A stretch of 64,000 bases of DNA. It comes from Bacillota bacterium. Lineage in GTDB: Bacteria; Bacillota; UBA4882; UBA8346. Every line of letters begins with the position of its first letter. Position 1 is the first letter of the stretch. The DNA lies in the NCBI GenBank assembly GCA_023400055.1, contig JAEXFN010000004.1, positions 31,341-95,340 of the forward strand, written 5' to 3'. The position numbers and the translations under genes were made by a program. Shown one piece after another: positions 25,313 to 34,766 of the stretch. A model generated the notes under the pieces. That model did not search any database and was not told where the DNA came from. It saw nothing but the letters and a program-made list of their open reading frames with translations.

Positions 25313-26341
25313 TTAAAGCGCGAAAGCCTTTAGATCCGCAATAAAAGCCAGAACCGCTTCTTCCCTGGTCGCCCAGGAAGTGACCAGCCGGATGGCAGCG
25401 TTATCCGCGTCGGTTTGCTCCCACACGTAGAAGGCGTATTTCTCCTGTAGCTTTTCGATCAGCCGGTTCGGCAAGACCGGGAAAATTTGATTGGTGGAGG
25501 AGAGGGTTAGGAAACGGTAGCCCGCGCTTCGAATGGCCCCGCTCAATAAACCGGCCATCGCATTGGCATGTTTCGCCAGATCGAAATAAAGATCGTCTTT
25601 GAAAAGCTCTAAAAACTGAATACCGATCAGTCGTCCTTTGGCGAGCAACGCTCCTTTTTGCTTCATGTGGAAGCGGAAATCTTCCCCCAGCGCATCATTG
25701 CCAATGACCAACGCCTCCCCGAGCAGGGCCCCGTTCTTCGTCCCGCCGATGTAAAAGGCATCCGCCAGCTGACTGAGGTCCGATAAGTTCAGGTCGTTCT
25801 CTGTGGCGCATAACGCCGAACCCAATCGCGCGCCGTCGACATATAGATAAAGGCGGTTCGCTTTGCAGAACCGGGCCAGATCTTCCAGTTCCTTCTTTTG
25901 ATAAATGGTGCCGATCTCAGTGGGGTTGGAGATGTATACCAGTTTCGGTTTTACCATATGTTCGTCGGTATGCGCCTGAAGGACGGCTTGGATCTGCTCC
26001 GGAGCGATTTTGCCTTGATTTTCCGGGACCGAGATGACCTTATGTCCCGTAGCCTCGATGGCGCCGGTTTCGTGCACCAAAATATGGCCGGTGTTCGCCG
26101 CGATGGCCGCTTCGTGCGGCCGTAAAAAAGCCGAAAGGACGGTGAGATTGGTTTGCGTGCCGCCGGCAAGCAAGTGGACCGCGACATCATTGCGGCCGAT
26201 CCTTTGTTTGATGAGCGCAATGGCTTTTTGGCTGTAGATATCTTCGCCGTACCCTTCGGTCTGCTCCAGATTGGTTTCCAGCAGAGCCTGCAGGATTCGG
26301 GGATGCGCTCCTTCGCTATAGTCGTTCTTAAAACTGTACAT
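25313..26341 (-). CDS. ltaE: Low-specificity L-threonine aldolase
   Basis: This 342-residue PLP enzyme of the beta-eliminating lyase family (PF01212) shows YSFKNDYSEGAHPRILQAL (N-terminal substrate region), HETGAIEATGHK, LYLYVDGARLGSA (PLP-binding Asp) and YIGGTKNGALLGEA with the Schiff-base Lys near residue 200. It cleaves threonine or allo-threonine to glycine and acetaldehyde. Three ATGs occur in tandem (26347, 26344, 26341). The GGGAGGG site favours the third (8 bases). It is monocistronic, followed by a strong terminator. Confidence 0.88.
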   Translation of the reverse strand: MYSFKNDYSEGAHPRILQALLETNLEQTEGYGEDIYSQKAIALIKQRIGRNDVAVHLLAGGTQTNLTVLSAFLRPHEAAIAANTGHILVHETGAIEATGHKVISVPENQGKIAPEQIQAVLQAHTDEHMVKPKLVYISNPTEIGTIYQKKELEDLARFCKANRLYLYVDGARLGSALCATENDLNLSDLSQLADAFYIGGTKNGALLGEALVIGNDALGEDFRFHMKQKGALLAKGRLIGIQFLELFKDDLYFDLAKHANAMAGLLSGAIRSAGYRFLTLSSTNQIFPVLPNRLIEKLQEKYAFYVWEQTDADNAAIRLVTSWATREEAVLAFIADLKAFAL

Positions 26342-26480
26342 CATCATAGCCCTCCCTTGCCGATTTGCCGGCGGCCTTCGACCGCCACCTCATGCCGTCG
26401 TCCCGTTACGAAAAAATAACATTGATTTTCTAACGCAAAAAACCTCCCGGAACTGCTTCCGAAAGGCTTGTCAACAGAAT

Positions 26481-26556
<76 letters not shown>

Positions 26557-26574
26557 AGAAAATAAAATAAAATT

Positions 26575-26651
26575 TGGTGGCGGTGACTGGGATCGAACCA
26601 GTGACACTGCGGGTATGAACCGCATGCTCGTACCAACTGAGCTACACCGCC
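26575..26651 (-). tRNA. tRNA-Met (anticodon CAT, elongator type)
   Basis: Minus strand cloverleaf of 77 bases. Acceptor stem GGCGGTG/CACCGCC with a normal G1-C72 pair (so not initiator), discriminator A and encoded CCA. Anticodon arm TGCGG-TTCATAC-CCGCA; T-loop GGTTCGATCCC. The 5' half closely resembles Bacillus elongator tRNA-Met. A lysidine-modified tRNA-Ile2 is less likely. It lies 18 bases upstream of tRNA-Lys and is probably co-transcribed. Confidence 0.93.
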
Positions 26652-26880
26652 AATTGCCGAACGCATAAAGTATTATATTATAATCTCAGCAATAGATCAA
26701 TAGGGTAAGCCCTAGTTTTTTCTGGGAATGGGACCAATTTCGATATTTTAATCTTCGTTTCCCTATCACTGTTGTAAGTTCTCGATTAACTTGAGATTTT
26801 TAATGAGCTTTCGGCTAAGGAAAAATCCGTTTTAACGGGAGGTTCTCTTTTAAGACCTATTTTTCAACTTTTATGAGAAC

Positions 26881-28170
26881 TCACAGCTGTAGCGCCTGTT
26901 CGAAGACGTCGAAATACCGTTCAAAGGTCTTGGCGGTGCAATCCGGATTCTTAATGACGATCCCCGGCGTCCTCAAGCCGATCAGGGCCAGAGCCATCGC
27001 CATCCGGTGGTCGTCGTAGGTCTCCAACTCCGCCGGCCGGGGAGTCCCCGGGTAGATGACCAGCCCGTCCCCGGCGATCTCGGCCCGGATCCCCAGCCGG
27101 GTCAGTTCATTGATGATCGCCGTCAACCGGTCGGACTCATGATAACGGATGAAGCCAATGTTCCGGATGACCGTCGGCGAAGTAGCGAAGGGCGCCAACG
27201 CCGCCACGGTGGGAGTCTGATCGGGCAGGCCGCTCATATCCACATCCACGCCGGGAAAACGGCCGTCGGCCGGACCGGTCACCCGGAGCCCGTCCGCCTC
27301 AGCGCGAATCTTACAACCCATCTGTTTCAAGATATCCAGCAACTTGATGTCACCTTGCAAAGTGTCGAGACTGGCGCCCCGGACCAAAACCGTGCCGCCG
27401 GTCAGGGCGGCCATGGCGAAGAAATAGCCGGCGTTGGAGAGATCCGGTTCGATATTATAGTCGATCCCCCGATAACGCTGGCCGGTTGTGACCGTAAACC
27501 GCTCAAAGTCATGATTGACCGCCTTGACCCCGAATTCCCCCATCATCCGCAAGGTCATGGCCACAAAGGGCTGGGCGGGAAGTTCGCCCTGAAGCGTAAT
27601 CTCCAGGTCGGCAGCGGCGAAACAGCCCACCATCAGCAAGGCGCTCAAAAACTGGCTGCTCTGGGTGGCGGTCAACCGGACCGCTCCGCCCTTGAGCCCT
27701 TGGCTTTTCATCCGGTAAGGCAATGCGTAGGGTTTGGCCAAAAAATGAAATTGGGTGCCCTGCTCCCGCAACGCGTGCAGCAAAGGGGCCATCGGCCGGG
27801 CGTTCATCTGTTCCGAGGCCTCGACCAGATACTCGCCGCCGCCGGCCGCCAGCATCGCCGTTAAAAAACGGGCCGCCGTCCCGGCACTGCCCACATAGAT
27901 CGCGGCCGTCCGCTGCGGAATGAGACCGTTCCTGCCAATGATCTGGACCGAATGGGCCGCCTCGTTAAAGGCCACCGGAAACCCCAGCCGGATCAGCGAC
28001 TGCAAAAAATTCCGGCTGTCATCGCTGAATAGCACATTATTCAAGGTAACCATACAATCACTCAAAGCCGCCAGCAACAAGGCCCGGTTCGTAATGCTCT
28101 TCGAACCCGGGATCTCCACCTCGGCATTCACCGGCCGCTGTGCCGGCGGGACTGCGTAAAACTGAGCCAT
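26881..28170 (-). CDS. aroA: 3-phosphoshikimate 1-carboxyvinyltransferase (EPSP synthase)
   Basis: This 429-residue shikimate-pathway enzyme transfers the enolpyruvyl group of PEP to shikimate 3-phosphate. Signature motifs are present: GSKSITNRALLLAAL (N-terminal), YVGSAGTAARFLTAML, DLSNAGYFFAMAALTGG, IRYHESDRLTAI (PEP/S3P contacts) and YDDHRMAMALALIGL. Length is normal. The ATG at 28170 lies 8 bases after GAGG; a GTG at 28179 overlaps the ribosome site. No other shikimate gene is adjacent. It has its own promoter, so it is probably monocistronic. Confidence 0.96.
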   Translation of the reverse strand: MAQFYAVPPAQRPVNAEVEIPGSKSITNRALLLAALSDCMVTLNNVLFSDDSRNFLQSLIRLGFPVAFNEAAHSVQIIGRNGLIPQRTAAIYVGSAGTAARFLTAMLAAGGGEYLVEASEQMNARPMAPLLHALREQGTQFHFLAKPYALPYRMKSQGLKGGAVRLTATQSSQFLSALLMVGCFAAADLEITLQGELPAQPFVAMTLRMMGEFGVKAVNHDFERFTVTTGQRYRGIDYNIEPDLSNAGYFFAMAALTGGTVLVRGASLDTLQGDIKLLDILKQMGCKIRAEADGLRVTGPADGRFPGVDVDMSGLPDQTPTVAALAPFATSPTVIRNIGFIRYHESDRLTAIINELTRLGIRAEIAGDGLVIYPGTPRPAELETYDDHRMAMALALIGLRTPGIVIKNPDCTAKTFERYFDVFEQALQL

Positions 28171-28199
28171 CCCGTTCACCTCGATTTATCGACCATCCT

Positions 28200-28227
28200 A
28201 TTATATCACTCCATCGCGCCGACGCAA
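28200..28227 (-). promoter_or_regulatory. Sigma-A-type promoter of aroA
   Basis: Minus strand TTGCGT (28227-28222), 16-base spacer, TATAAT (28205-28200), 30 bases before the ATG. Confidence 0.6.
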
Positions 28228-28280
28228 ATCAAACGCAGGTAAACAAGAAGTAAAGGAGCGCCGCCCTGGGACGGAACGCC

Positions 28281-31200
28281 TTACCCGCGTTCGATCCGGA
28301 CTTGGCTGCCCGAGCCGTCCAGATCGGCCGGACGGATGATCAACCGTCGCGGGATCCGGTTGCGCAGCTCCGGCAGATGGCTGATCAGGCCGATCACTAA
28401 ATGCTCCTGCTGGAGCCGTTCCAACGAATCCAGCACCACTTCCAGCAAGGCCGGGTCGAGCGTGCCGAAGCCTTCGTCGAGGAAGAAGAACTCCAGCGGG
28501 TTGCGTCCGTTCAGTTGAATCTTGGCCGACAGCGCCAAAGCCAGCGCCAACGAGACCAGGAAGGTTTCGCCGCCGGACAGCGAGCTGACCGGCCGGGCCA
28601 GGCCGCCGTTGCCGTTATCGCAGATGATAAAGTCTTTGTTCTCGTCCAGTTTCAACAGGTATCGGCCGTTGGTCAGGTTTTGCAACCGTCCCGAGGCATC
28701 CTGCAAGATATAGCGCAGGTGCTCCTCGGCAATGTAGGCCACAAAAGCATCCCCCTGCAACAGGCGGTGCATCTCGTCGGCCTGGGCTTTGCGGCCGGCC
28801 AGCTGCTGGCGGTCCTTCTGATATAGGCGGATCCGCTCATATTTGGCAGCCATATTGGCCAAGGTGGATTCCAGCCCCCCGATCTCCCCGGCGATCCGTT
28901 CCTTGGCCGCGCCGGCCTGGCCCCGTACCGCCTGGATCTCCTCCCAGGCTTCGGGAGGGATGGTTTGGTCGCCCAGCTTGGCCAGGTTCTGCTCGATCTG
29001 CGCCGCCAGCATTTTGGCGGTATCTTCAAAGGCAGAGCAGGCTTCCTTGAGCTGTTGCCGTTCCGTCGCGGTCCGCAGCGCCGCCGCAAAGGCAGCAGTG
29101 GTCGTGAATCCGTTGGCGGACAGCTTTTGCCCGAGCGCCGCTTCGGCCTGATCCAGCGCCGCCTGGGCCAGTTCCTGCTGCTGCAGCGCGGCGGAACGCC
29201 GGTTGGCCAGGGCCTGCAAGGTTTCCCGGGAAGATTCGTAGGCCGTTTTGGCTGCCGCCAGATTTTCCTCTAACAGCGCCAGGGCTTGCCCCGCCTCGGC
29301 CAGCAACGCTTCAACCGGCCGATCGCCGGTGATCTCGCGCAGCTTGGCCCGGCGTTCCTGAATCTCGCGCTCCAGATTCCTGCGATCCGCTTCCCGGCCG
29401 GTCCACTCGGCGCGGGCCGTCTCCAGCTCGGTTTGGAGCTTTTCGTAAAGTCGGTCGGCTTTCTCCAGCTCCTGGAGGATTACGGCCAGCTTCCCGCGGC
29501 CTTCCTCCGACGCTTTATCCTTGGCGGAGATCTGCTGCGACTGCTCGGCAAATCCGGCGGTCAGCCCCAGCTCGGCGCGGCTGGCTTCATATTCGGCCGC
29601 CATATCCGCCAAGGCTTGCTGGGCCGGAGCCAGCTCCCGCTCCAGCCGCTCCAGGCCGCTCCGGCAGGCAGCCCATTCGGCGCCGAGCTGAGCCACGACC
29701 CGCTCCTGTTCCAGCCGTTGCTGCCGCAATCCGGCCAGTTCCCGCTCGAGCTCGCCGTCCCGCGTCTCCCAGGCGGTGATCGCGGCGTGGAACGCCTGCA
29801 ACCGTTCTTGCTCGATCTGCAGCAACTCCGGCCAGCGCTCGGGAGGCCGGTCGATCCAGACGGCGGGCAATCCCGCTCCGAGCGCCGTCCATTGTTGCAC
29901 CGCCGCTTGTTGTTTCTCCCGGAGTCTGGTCCGTTGCTCCGCGTCGCCCGCCCGCCGAGTTTGATGCTGAACCGTTTCCCGGTTCAGCTGATCGATGGAC
30001 TGCCGCAATCGCTCCAGGGTGGCTTCCAGCTCGGCCAATTCGGCCCGTTCCCGTTGCAACGCCGCCGGATCCGGGCCGATGGCCAAACGGGGATGATGCG
30101 CCGAGCCGCAGACCGGGCAGGGAGTTCCCGCGGCCAGGTTCGCCGCCAGGACCGCCGCGGCATTGGCGGTTTCCTGCTCTTTCAGCGCGGCTTGACGGCG
30201 TTGCCGTTCCGCCTCCAGCGCGGCCGATTGACGCTCCAGTTCCGCAATCCGGCTCCGCCCCTCTTCCAAGTGCCGCTCATGTTCCCGCAACCGCTCGTCC
30301 AGGCCGGCCAGCTCGTTTTGCCCGGATTGAATGGCGGCCGACAACGCCGCTAACCCATCCAGTTGCCGTTCCAAACGGCTCAGCCGCTCGTACTGCGCCG
30401 CATAACTGCTGAGATCGCCCGGTTTGGCCTGGGTGTGTTCGGATCGGACCTTTTCCAGCCGTTCGATCTGGGCCACGATCTGTTGGGTTGTCGCCCCTTG
30501 CGCCGCCAACCGCTCCGCCAAAGCGTCCCGGATCGCTTCATCTGCGGTCCGCGTCGCGCTCAACTTGGCTACCTCGGCCTGGCGATTCAAGTACTCCTGT
30601 TCCAAGCGTACTCCCGCCTGAACCCGCTCGCGCAGATCGACGAGCACCATCAGGCTGGCCAGTTCCTCCTCTAGCCGTTTCCGGTCCGCCTCTTTCTCAG
30701 CCTTGTACTTTTCGCCCTTGGCCAAACGGCTTTGATGCTCGGAAACCCGCGCCGCCAAACCGTTCTGGTACGTTTCCAGCGCCGCCAAGTCCGCCTCCTT
30801 CCTTTGCAGCTCGGCCGTTTCGGCTACCAACGGCTGGAGCCGCGCCTGTCGGGCGATCCAGCCCGGCTGCTCTTCCCGGAAAGCGGTTTCGGCGGCGTTA
30901 AAAGCTGCCGCCAAGCGGTCATGGCGCGTTTCCGCTTCTCCATAAAGCGCGGCCGCCGCCTCCAGTTCCCGCCGGCTGGCCTGACAGGAGGCGCCCGCCC
31001 GCTGGTAGGCTTCATCGTAGGGGCGAACCGCCTCGGCCGCTTCGGCGCGGCGCAAGATCGCGCAACGCTCCAGATGGGCAGCTTGCTCCCGCAAGTGTTC
31101 CTGTTCATCCTGGCGCAACCGTTCCAACTCCTGTTGCAGCTGCCAAAGCGCCGCCACCCGCGCATAATCCTGTTCCACCGCTGCGGCGCGGGCCACGATC

Positions 31201-31904
31201 GCCCGCCGCTCCGCTTCCTTGCGCTCCAGTTCCTCCCGGAGTTGCTGCAAGGTCTCGCCCGAGACATTGCCCAGCTCGCGCAGGATCCCGTCCACCTGAT
31301 CCAGCTCGGCGCCGAGCCGCTCCCGCTCGGCCTTGACTTTCTCGCTCAGCTTGCTGCCGTATTCGGCCAGGGCGAAGATGCGCTCCATCATCCGCACCCG
31401 ATCGGCGTCGCGCAGCTTCAAAAACTGCGAGAACTCCCCCTGGGGCAGCACTACCGAGCGGGTGAAGTCTTCCATGGTCAACCCGATGATCTCCTCGACC
31501 TTCCGGGTGACCTCGGTCGGCCCGTCGGCCAGGATCGTTTCCGTTTCGGCGCCCAGTTCGATCAGACGGCAGACTCCGGCCGTCACTGAGTCCCGCTTAT
31601 CCTTGTTCCGCCGGAAGCTCCGCTCTACCCGATAGCTGCGCCGGTCGTCCGCCGGCCCGATGGCGAAGGTGAAGGCCACCTCCAGCCGGTCCTTCTGGCT
31701 GTTCAGGATCCCTTGGGTATTCTTGGCGGCCCGTTTCACCGAGCCGTACAAAGCCAGGGTCATCGCGTCGAGGATGGTCGACTTGCCGCTGCCGGTGGGC
31801 CCGAAGATCCCGAACAGTCCCGCCCCGGCCAGCTCGGCGAAGTCCACTTCCTGCCGTTCCTTGAAACTATGTAAACCCTCGATGGCTACCTTAAGCGGTC
31901 GCAT
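28281..31904 (-). CDS. sbcC: Exonuclease SbcCD, SbcC (Rad50-like) subunit
   Basis: This 1207-residue SMC-like ATPase has Walker A GPTGSGKSTILDAM near residue 36 and a Q-loop. Two very long coiled-coil arms are split by the zinc hook CPVCGS (near residue 600). At the C-terminus are the signature VSSLSGGETFLVSLALALA and Walker B LEFFFLDEGFGTLD. With SbcD it opens hairpins and degrades blocked DNA ends. Long palindromes and hairpin-forming arrays elsewhere in the window are its known substrate class. The ATG at 31904 follows GGGAGG by 8 bases and overlaps the sbcD stop by 14 bases. Confidence 0.95.
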   Translation of the reverse strand: MRPLKVAIEGLHSFKERQEVDFAELAGAGLFGIFGPTGSGKSTILDAMTLALYGSVKRAAKNTQGILNSQKDRLEVAFTFAIGPADDRRSYRVERSFRRNKDKRDSVTAGVCRLIELGAETETILADGPTEVTRKVEEIIGLTMEDFTRSVVLPQGEFSQFLKLRDADRVRMMERIFALAEYGSKLSEKVKAERERLGAELDQVDGILRELGNVSGETLQQLREELERKEAERRAIVARAAAVEQDYARVAALWQLQQELERLRQDEQEHLREQAAHLERCAILRRAEAAEAVRPYDEAYQRAGASCQASRRELEAAAALYGEAETRHDRLAAAFNAAETAFREEQPGWIARQARLQPLVAETAELQRKEADLAALETYQNGLAARVSEHQSRLAKGEKYKAEKEADRKRLEEELASLMVLVDLRERVQAGVRLEQEYLNRQAEVAKLSATRTADEAIRDALAERLAAQGATTQQIVAQIERLEKVRSEHTQAKPGDLSSYAAQYERLSRLERQLDGLAALSAAIQSGQNELAGLDERLREHERHLEEGRSRIAELERQSAALEAERQRRQAALKEQETANAAAVLAANLAAGTPCPVCGSAHHPRLAIGPDPAALQRERAELAELEATLERLRQSIDQLNRETVQHQTRRAGDAEQRTRLREKQQAAVQQWTALGAGLPAVWIDRPPERWPELLQIEQERLQAFHAAITAWETRDGELERELAGLRQQRLEQERVVAQLGAEWAACRSGLERLERELAPAQQALADMAAEYEASRAELGLTAGFAEQSQQISAKDKASEEGRGKLAVILQELEKADRLYEKLQTELETARAEWTGREADRRNLEREIQERRAKLREITGDRPVEALLAEAGQALALLEENLAAAKTAYESSRETLQALANRRSAALQQQELAQAALDQAEAALGQKLSANGFTTTAAFAAALRTATERQQLKEACSAFEDTAKMLAAQIEQNLAKLGDQTIPPEAWEEIQAVRGQAGAAKERIAGEIGGLESTLANMAAKYERIRLYQKDRQQLAGRKAQADEMHRLLQGDAFVAYIAEEHLRYILQDASGRLQNLTNGRYLLKLDENKDFIICDNGNGGLARPVSSLSGGETFLVSLALALALSAKIQLNGRNPLEFFFLDEGFGTLDPALLEVVLDSLERLQQEHLVIGLISHLPELRNRIPRRLIIRPADLDGSGSQVRIERG

Positions 31905-33153
31905 CCGGTTCACCTCCCGCGGGTCGCTCCTCCGCCCGGACGCTCTCCCCGGCGGCGATCTCCAGGAAATAATCGAGCAGCTCCGGCTTGGGCGGCACCC
32001 CGGTCCTCGCCTGGTAGAACCCGGCGAACAACTCCGGCAGCGGCTTGGCCAACCGGCTCTCCTCGGGCCCGGCCGGCCCGGCCGGATCGACGATCACCGG
32101 CCGGATGCCGATGATCTCTGGCCGCGCGTTGCGCAAGGTTTTGATCTCTTCCTGGGAAAGCGGCCCGTCGACCCAGATCTCCAGATCGATCCAGGCTCCC
32201 GCGTCCCGGCCGGACTGGCACCAGGCGATCGCTTCGGCCACCCCTTCCTTGGCCACCCAGCGGACCAGCGGCCGGCCGCTCGATAACGGCACCTTCTCGA
32301 CCACGGCCGCTTCGCCCGGCCGGGCGTCGATCAGAAAGACCGCTTTCTGGCAGCCGCTCTCCGAGAAACTGTACTGCAAGAGCGATCCGGCGTAATAAGC
32401 GGCGCCCTTGAAGCCCAGCGCCCGCTGCGGTTTATGCAGGTGACCCAGGGCCACATAATGAGCGCTCCCCGGCAATTGGTCCGGGGTCACCGTCAATGCC
32501 CCGCCCAGCTGGATCGGACGCTCCGAGTCACAACCGTCGCCGCCCATGATAAAAAGATGGCTCAGTGCCAGGTTGACGGTGTCCGGCCGGAAGTGCTCCG
32601 CCAGCTCGGCGAAGATCCGGCCGACCTTGGCCGAGTAGGCCTGTTGCAGCAGCTCCTCGTCCAGGCTCTCGGCCAGCGCCTCGTCGAGCCGGGCCTCCGA
32701 CGGATAGGGCAAGGCAATGATCATGGCGTGTTCGGCGGCGCCCGGGAGAGCCAGCTCCAGCCAGCCCGGCCCCGACTGGACGACCTGAATCCCGGCCGCA
32801 GTGGCGCTAAGTGCGGCCTGACTCCCCGGCAGGCCCAGCATGATGATGCCGTTCCGGTCGGCCAGGGGCCGGGCCGCGCAGAGCCGGTCCGGACTATCGT
32901 GGTTGCCGGCGATGATCACCACCGCCCGGCGCCCCCCGCCGGCCAGCCGCTCCACTGCGTCATAAAAAAGTTCCTCCGCCGCAGCCGGGGGAACATAGGT
33001 ATCAAAAATATCGCCGCTGACCAGGACCAGATCGACCGCCCGCGCCTCAGCGATCCGGCAGACCTCGTCCAGGACTTGGCGTTGCTCCGGCAGCCGGTCC
33101 CGGTTCTCCAGATACTTGCCGAGATGCCAGTCGGAGGTATGTAAAATTTTCAT
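31891..33153 (-). CDS. sbcD: Exonuclease SbcCD, SbcD (Mre11-like) nuclease subunit
   Basis: This 420-residue calcineurin-like phosphoesterase has the metal motifs HTSDWHLGK (residue 5), VSGDIFDTY (about 45), IAGNHDSPDRL (about 80) and ALGHLHKPQ (about 220). The C-terminal domain contacts SbcC. It supplies the nuclease active site of the SbcCD complex. The ATG at 33153 follows GGAG by about 5 bases. The downstream sbcC overlaps its end, the usual sbcDC operon. Confidence 0.95.
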   Translation of the reverse strand: MKILHTSDWHLGKYLENRDRLPEQRQVLDEVCRIAEARAVDLVLVSGDIFDTYVPPAAAEELFYDAVERLAGGGRRAVVIIAGNHDSPDRLCAARPLADRNGIIMLGLPGSQAALSATAAGIQVVQSGPGWLELALPGAAEHAMIIALPYPSEARLDEALAESLDEELLQQAYSAKVGRIFAELAEHFRPDTVNLALSHLFIMGGDGCDSERPIQLGGALTVTPDQLPGSAHYVALGHLHKPQRALGFKGAAYYAGSLLQYSFSESGCQKAVFLIDARPGEAAVVEKVPLSSGRPLVRWVAKEGVAEAIAWCQSGRDAGAWIDLEIWVDGPLSQEEIKTLRNARPEIIGIRPVIVDPAGPAGPEESRLAKPLPELFAGFYQARTGVPPKPELLDYFLEIAAGESVRAEERPAGGEPDATA

Positions 33154-33329
33154 GGGATGCTCCTACTAAAAAATTGATCGGGAAAAATTTCGGCATAAGC
33201 GAGAAAGAATCCTGCCGAATCCGTCGGCTCGGAACCATCCTAAAATAAAAGCCGAAGCAAAACCCCATCGTGGTCTGAGAGGATACCCGGCCTCATTGAT
33301 TTTCGAAGATATTAACAAAACCTTATAAA

Positions 33330-33644
33330 CTACAATAAACTATCCGTTTCCCATTTTAACGGGTTATTGCGGATGTATTCACGGATTCGATTTAATTCCG
33401 GTTCATTTCGAATAATATGTTCCCAATAATTGCGTTGCCATAATGTTCCCAATACAAACTGCGGTTCGTTTAATTGAATCCATTGCAAACATTCATGCAT
33501 GCATAACGATTTATATGCCCCGACGACATCCCCAACCGTCGGTTGCGTTGTAGGGGCGACCCTCGCGGTCACCTTTTCGGGTGTGTCATTTTTTTCGTGG
33601 ATATTTACGTTGATATGGGCATTATTTGGGTTATAGGCATCCAT
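33330..33644 (-). pseudogene. Remnant of a RAYT / IS200-like (Y1) transposase, C-terminal part
   Basis: The last 70 codons read as the C-terminal end of REP-associated tyrosine transposases (TVGDVVGAYKSL...GTLWQRNYWEHIIRNEPELNRIREYIRNNPLKW, in parts). The N-terminal half with the HUH metal motif is missing. In its place the frame runs through a GC-rich palindrome (33554-33573) and low-complexity sequence, and no upstream continuation is found before the methyltransferase gene. It is therefore probably inactive. The two palindromes nearby are typical of the REP-like sequences such enzymes mobilise. Confidence 0.75.
33554..33573. repeat. REP-like palindrome 1
   Basis: GGGCGACC-ctcgc-GGTC-a-CC, preceded by GTA on the plus strand. 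It resembles the palindrome at 33688-33708 but lies in the opposite orientation. Confidence 0.55.
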
Positions 33645-33687
33645 CGGTTCGGGATGTCTGTAGGTTCATGGGCATTATGGACATCAT

Positions 33688-33708
33688 GGGCACCCACGAG
33701 GGGTGCCC
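33688..33708. repeat. REP-like palindrome 2
   Basis: GGGCACCC-acgag-GGGTGCCC, with the same GTAGGGGC flank as palindrome 1 but on the minus strand, so the pair forms an inverted couple about 150 bases apart. Confidence 0.6.
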
Positions 33709-33737
33709 CTACTTTCAAAAAAACCAATTGCGATATG

Positions 33738-34514
33738 TTATCCCTTCATCGCCCTGGTGGCGATAAATGTATTAATATAGGGATCGAGCAGGCCTCCCCC
33801 TGCGGAATCTTCGTAGAAACCATTCATCAGCAACCCCGCTGCCATTTGGCCGCCAATCAGATCGGCCAACGAATGCCCGAACTCCAGGGGCTCATTGGCT
33901 TCAATTCTCGCTTTTAATTGCTCTTTGGGAAGATGTTCCGCGTCGGAATAGGGAATGCTATATCGCACCGCCAAACGATGATTGATATCCCATTCTTCCG
34001 AATCAAAAATATAGATGAGCGGATTACAAAATCCGGCCAGCAAAATACCACCTTTTTTCAGAATTCGATAGCATTCTTTCCAGACACTGCATACATCATC
34101 GATAAAACAGTTAGCTACCGGATGAAAGATCAGGTCAAAGCATTCATCCTTAAATCTTGATAAATTGCGCATATCCCCTTGTTCAATAGCGATCGTCAAT
34201 CCGTCTCTTTTGGCAACCATTTCATCCTGAGCGAGCTGCGCCGGACTATTGTCGAAAACCGTCACTTTCGCGCCCGTTGCGGCCAGAATGGGGCCTTGTT
34301 GTCCTCCTCCCGATGCCAGACATAACACTTCCTTGCCTTCAAGCTCCGGAAACCATTCCCTGGGAACAGGCTTCGTCGGTGTCAAAAAAATGCTCCACTC
34401 GCCGTTTTTAGCCGCTGCGATTTGCCAGGAATCGACCGGTTTCGTCCAAATATTGCCCGTTCTTACCTGTTGATTCCACGCTTCACGATTGTGTTTTAAA
34501 ATATCGATTTCCAT
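33738..34514 (-). CDS. Class I SAM-dependent methyltransferase
   Basis: In this 258-residue protein motif I reads EVLCLASGGGQQGPILAATGAKVTVFDNS (in parts; SAM glycine loop near residue 65 and the acidic end of beta-2 at D). Motif post-I QGDMRNL and FDLIFHPVANCFIDDV (beta-4 region) follow. It belongs to the Methyltransf_11/25-like group. The substrate is unknown, possibly a small molecule or quinone. The ATG at 34514 follows AAGGTG by about 10 bases. It is a single gene with its own promoter and a pair of direct repeats upstream. Confidence 0.82.
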   Translation of the reverse strand: MEIDILKHNREAWNQQVRTGNIWTKPVDSWQIAAAKNGEWSIFLTPTKPVPREWFPELEGKEVLCLASGGGQQGPILAATGAKVTVFDNSPAQLAQDEMVAKRDGLTIAIEQGDMRNLSRFKDECFDLIFHPVANCFIDDVCSVWKECYRILKKGGILLAGFCNPLIYIFDSEEWDINHRLAVRYSIPYSDAEHLPKEQLKARIEANEPLEFGHSLADLIGGQMAAGLLMNGFYEDSAGGGLLDPYINTFIATRAMKG

Positions 34515-34634
34515 GTATCTCGCACCTTTGCAGCAGTTATTTGGGAATTTAAATTATGTTTTATCTTTAAGGCGTACGGTTGACACCGGAGTTGGGACTC
34601 AGGCATTTGAAAACCCCGAATCCCGTGACCAAGA

Positions 34635-34655
34635 GTCCGTCGGTAACCGACGGAC
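34635..34655. other. Perfect 21-bp palindrome
   Basis: GTCCGTCGGT-A-ACCGACGGAC is a perfect inverted repeat around one base, able to form an 8-bp stem with a 5-base loop. It lies in the 5' leader region of the methyltransferase gene. There is no T-run on the minus strand. Confidence 0.5.
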
Positions 34656-34684
34656 CTCAATAAAAAGCAGTTTCCATTATCCAT

Positions 34685-34740
34685 ATTATACCATGGAAAT
34701 TTGAGAATAAAGTATCCTTTTTGTACGGCAAAAGTATCCT
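34685..34740 (-). promoter_or_regulatory. Promoter with direct-repeat operator, methyltransferase gene
   Basis: Minus strand TATAAT at 34690-34685. The plus-strand decamer AAAGTATCCT occurs at 34709-34718 and again at 34731-34740, exactly 22 bp apart. The first copy overlaps the expected -35 position and no good -35 hexamer is seen, suggesting an activator or repressor that binds the repeats on one helix face. Confidence 0.5.
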
Positions 34741-34766
34741 CCAAAGCAAGTTTTCAAAGCGGCTGC

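Noticed and set aside
26881..33144. Long plus-strand open frames over aroA, sbcC and sbcD (up to 355 codons)
   Set aside because: They are antisense shadows; the minus-strand frames have unmistakable family motifs.
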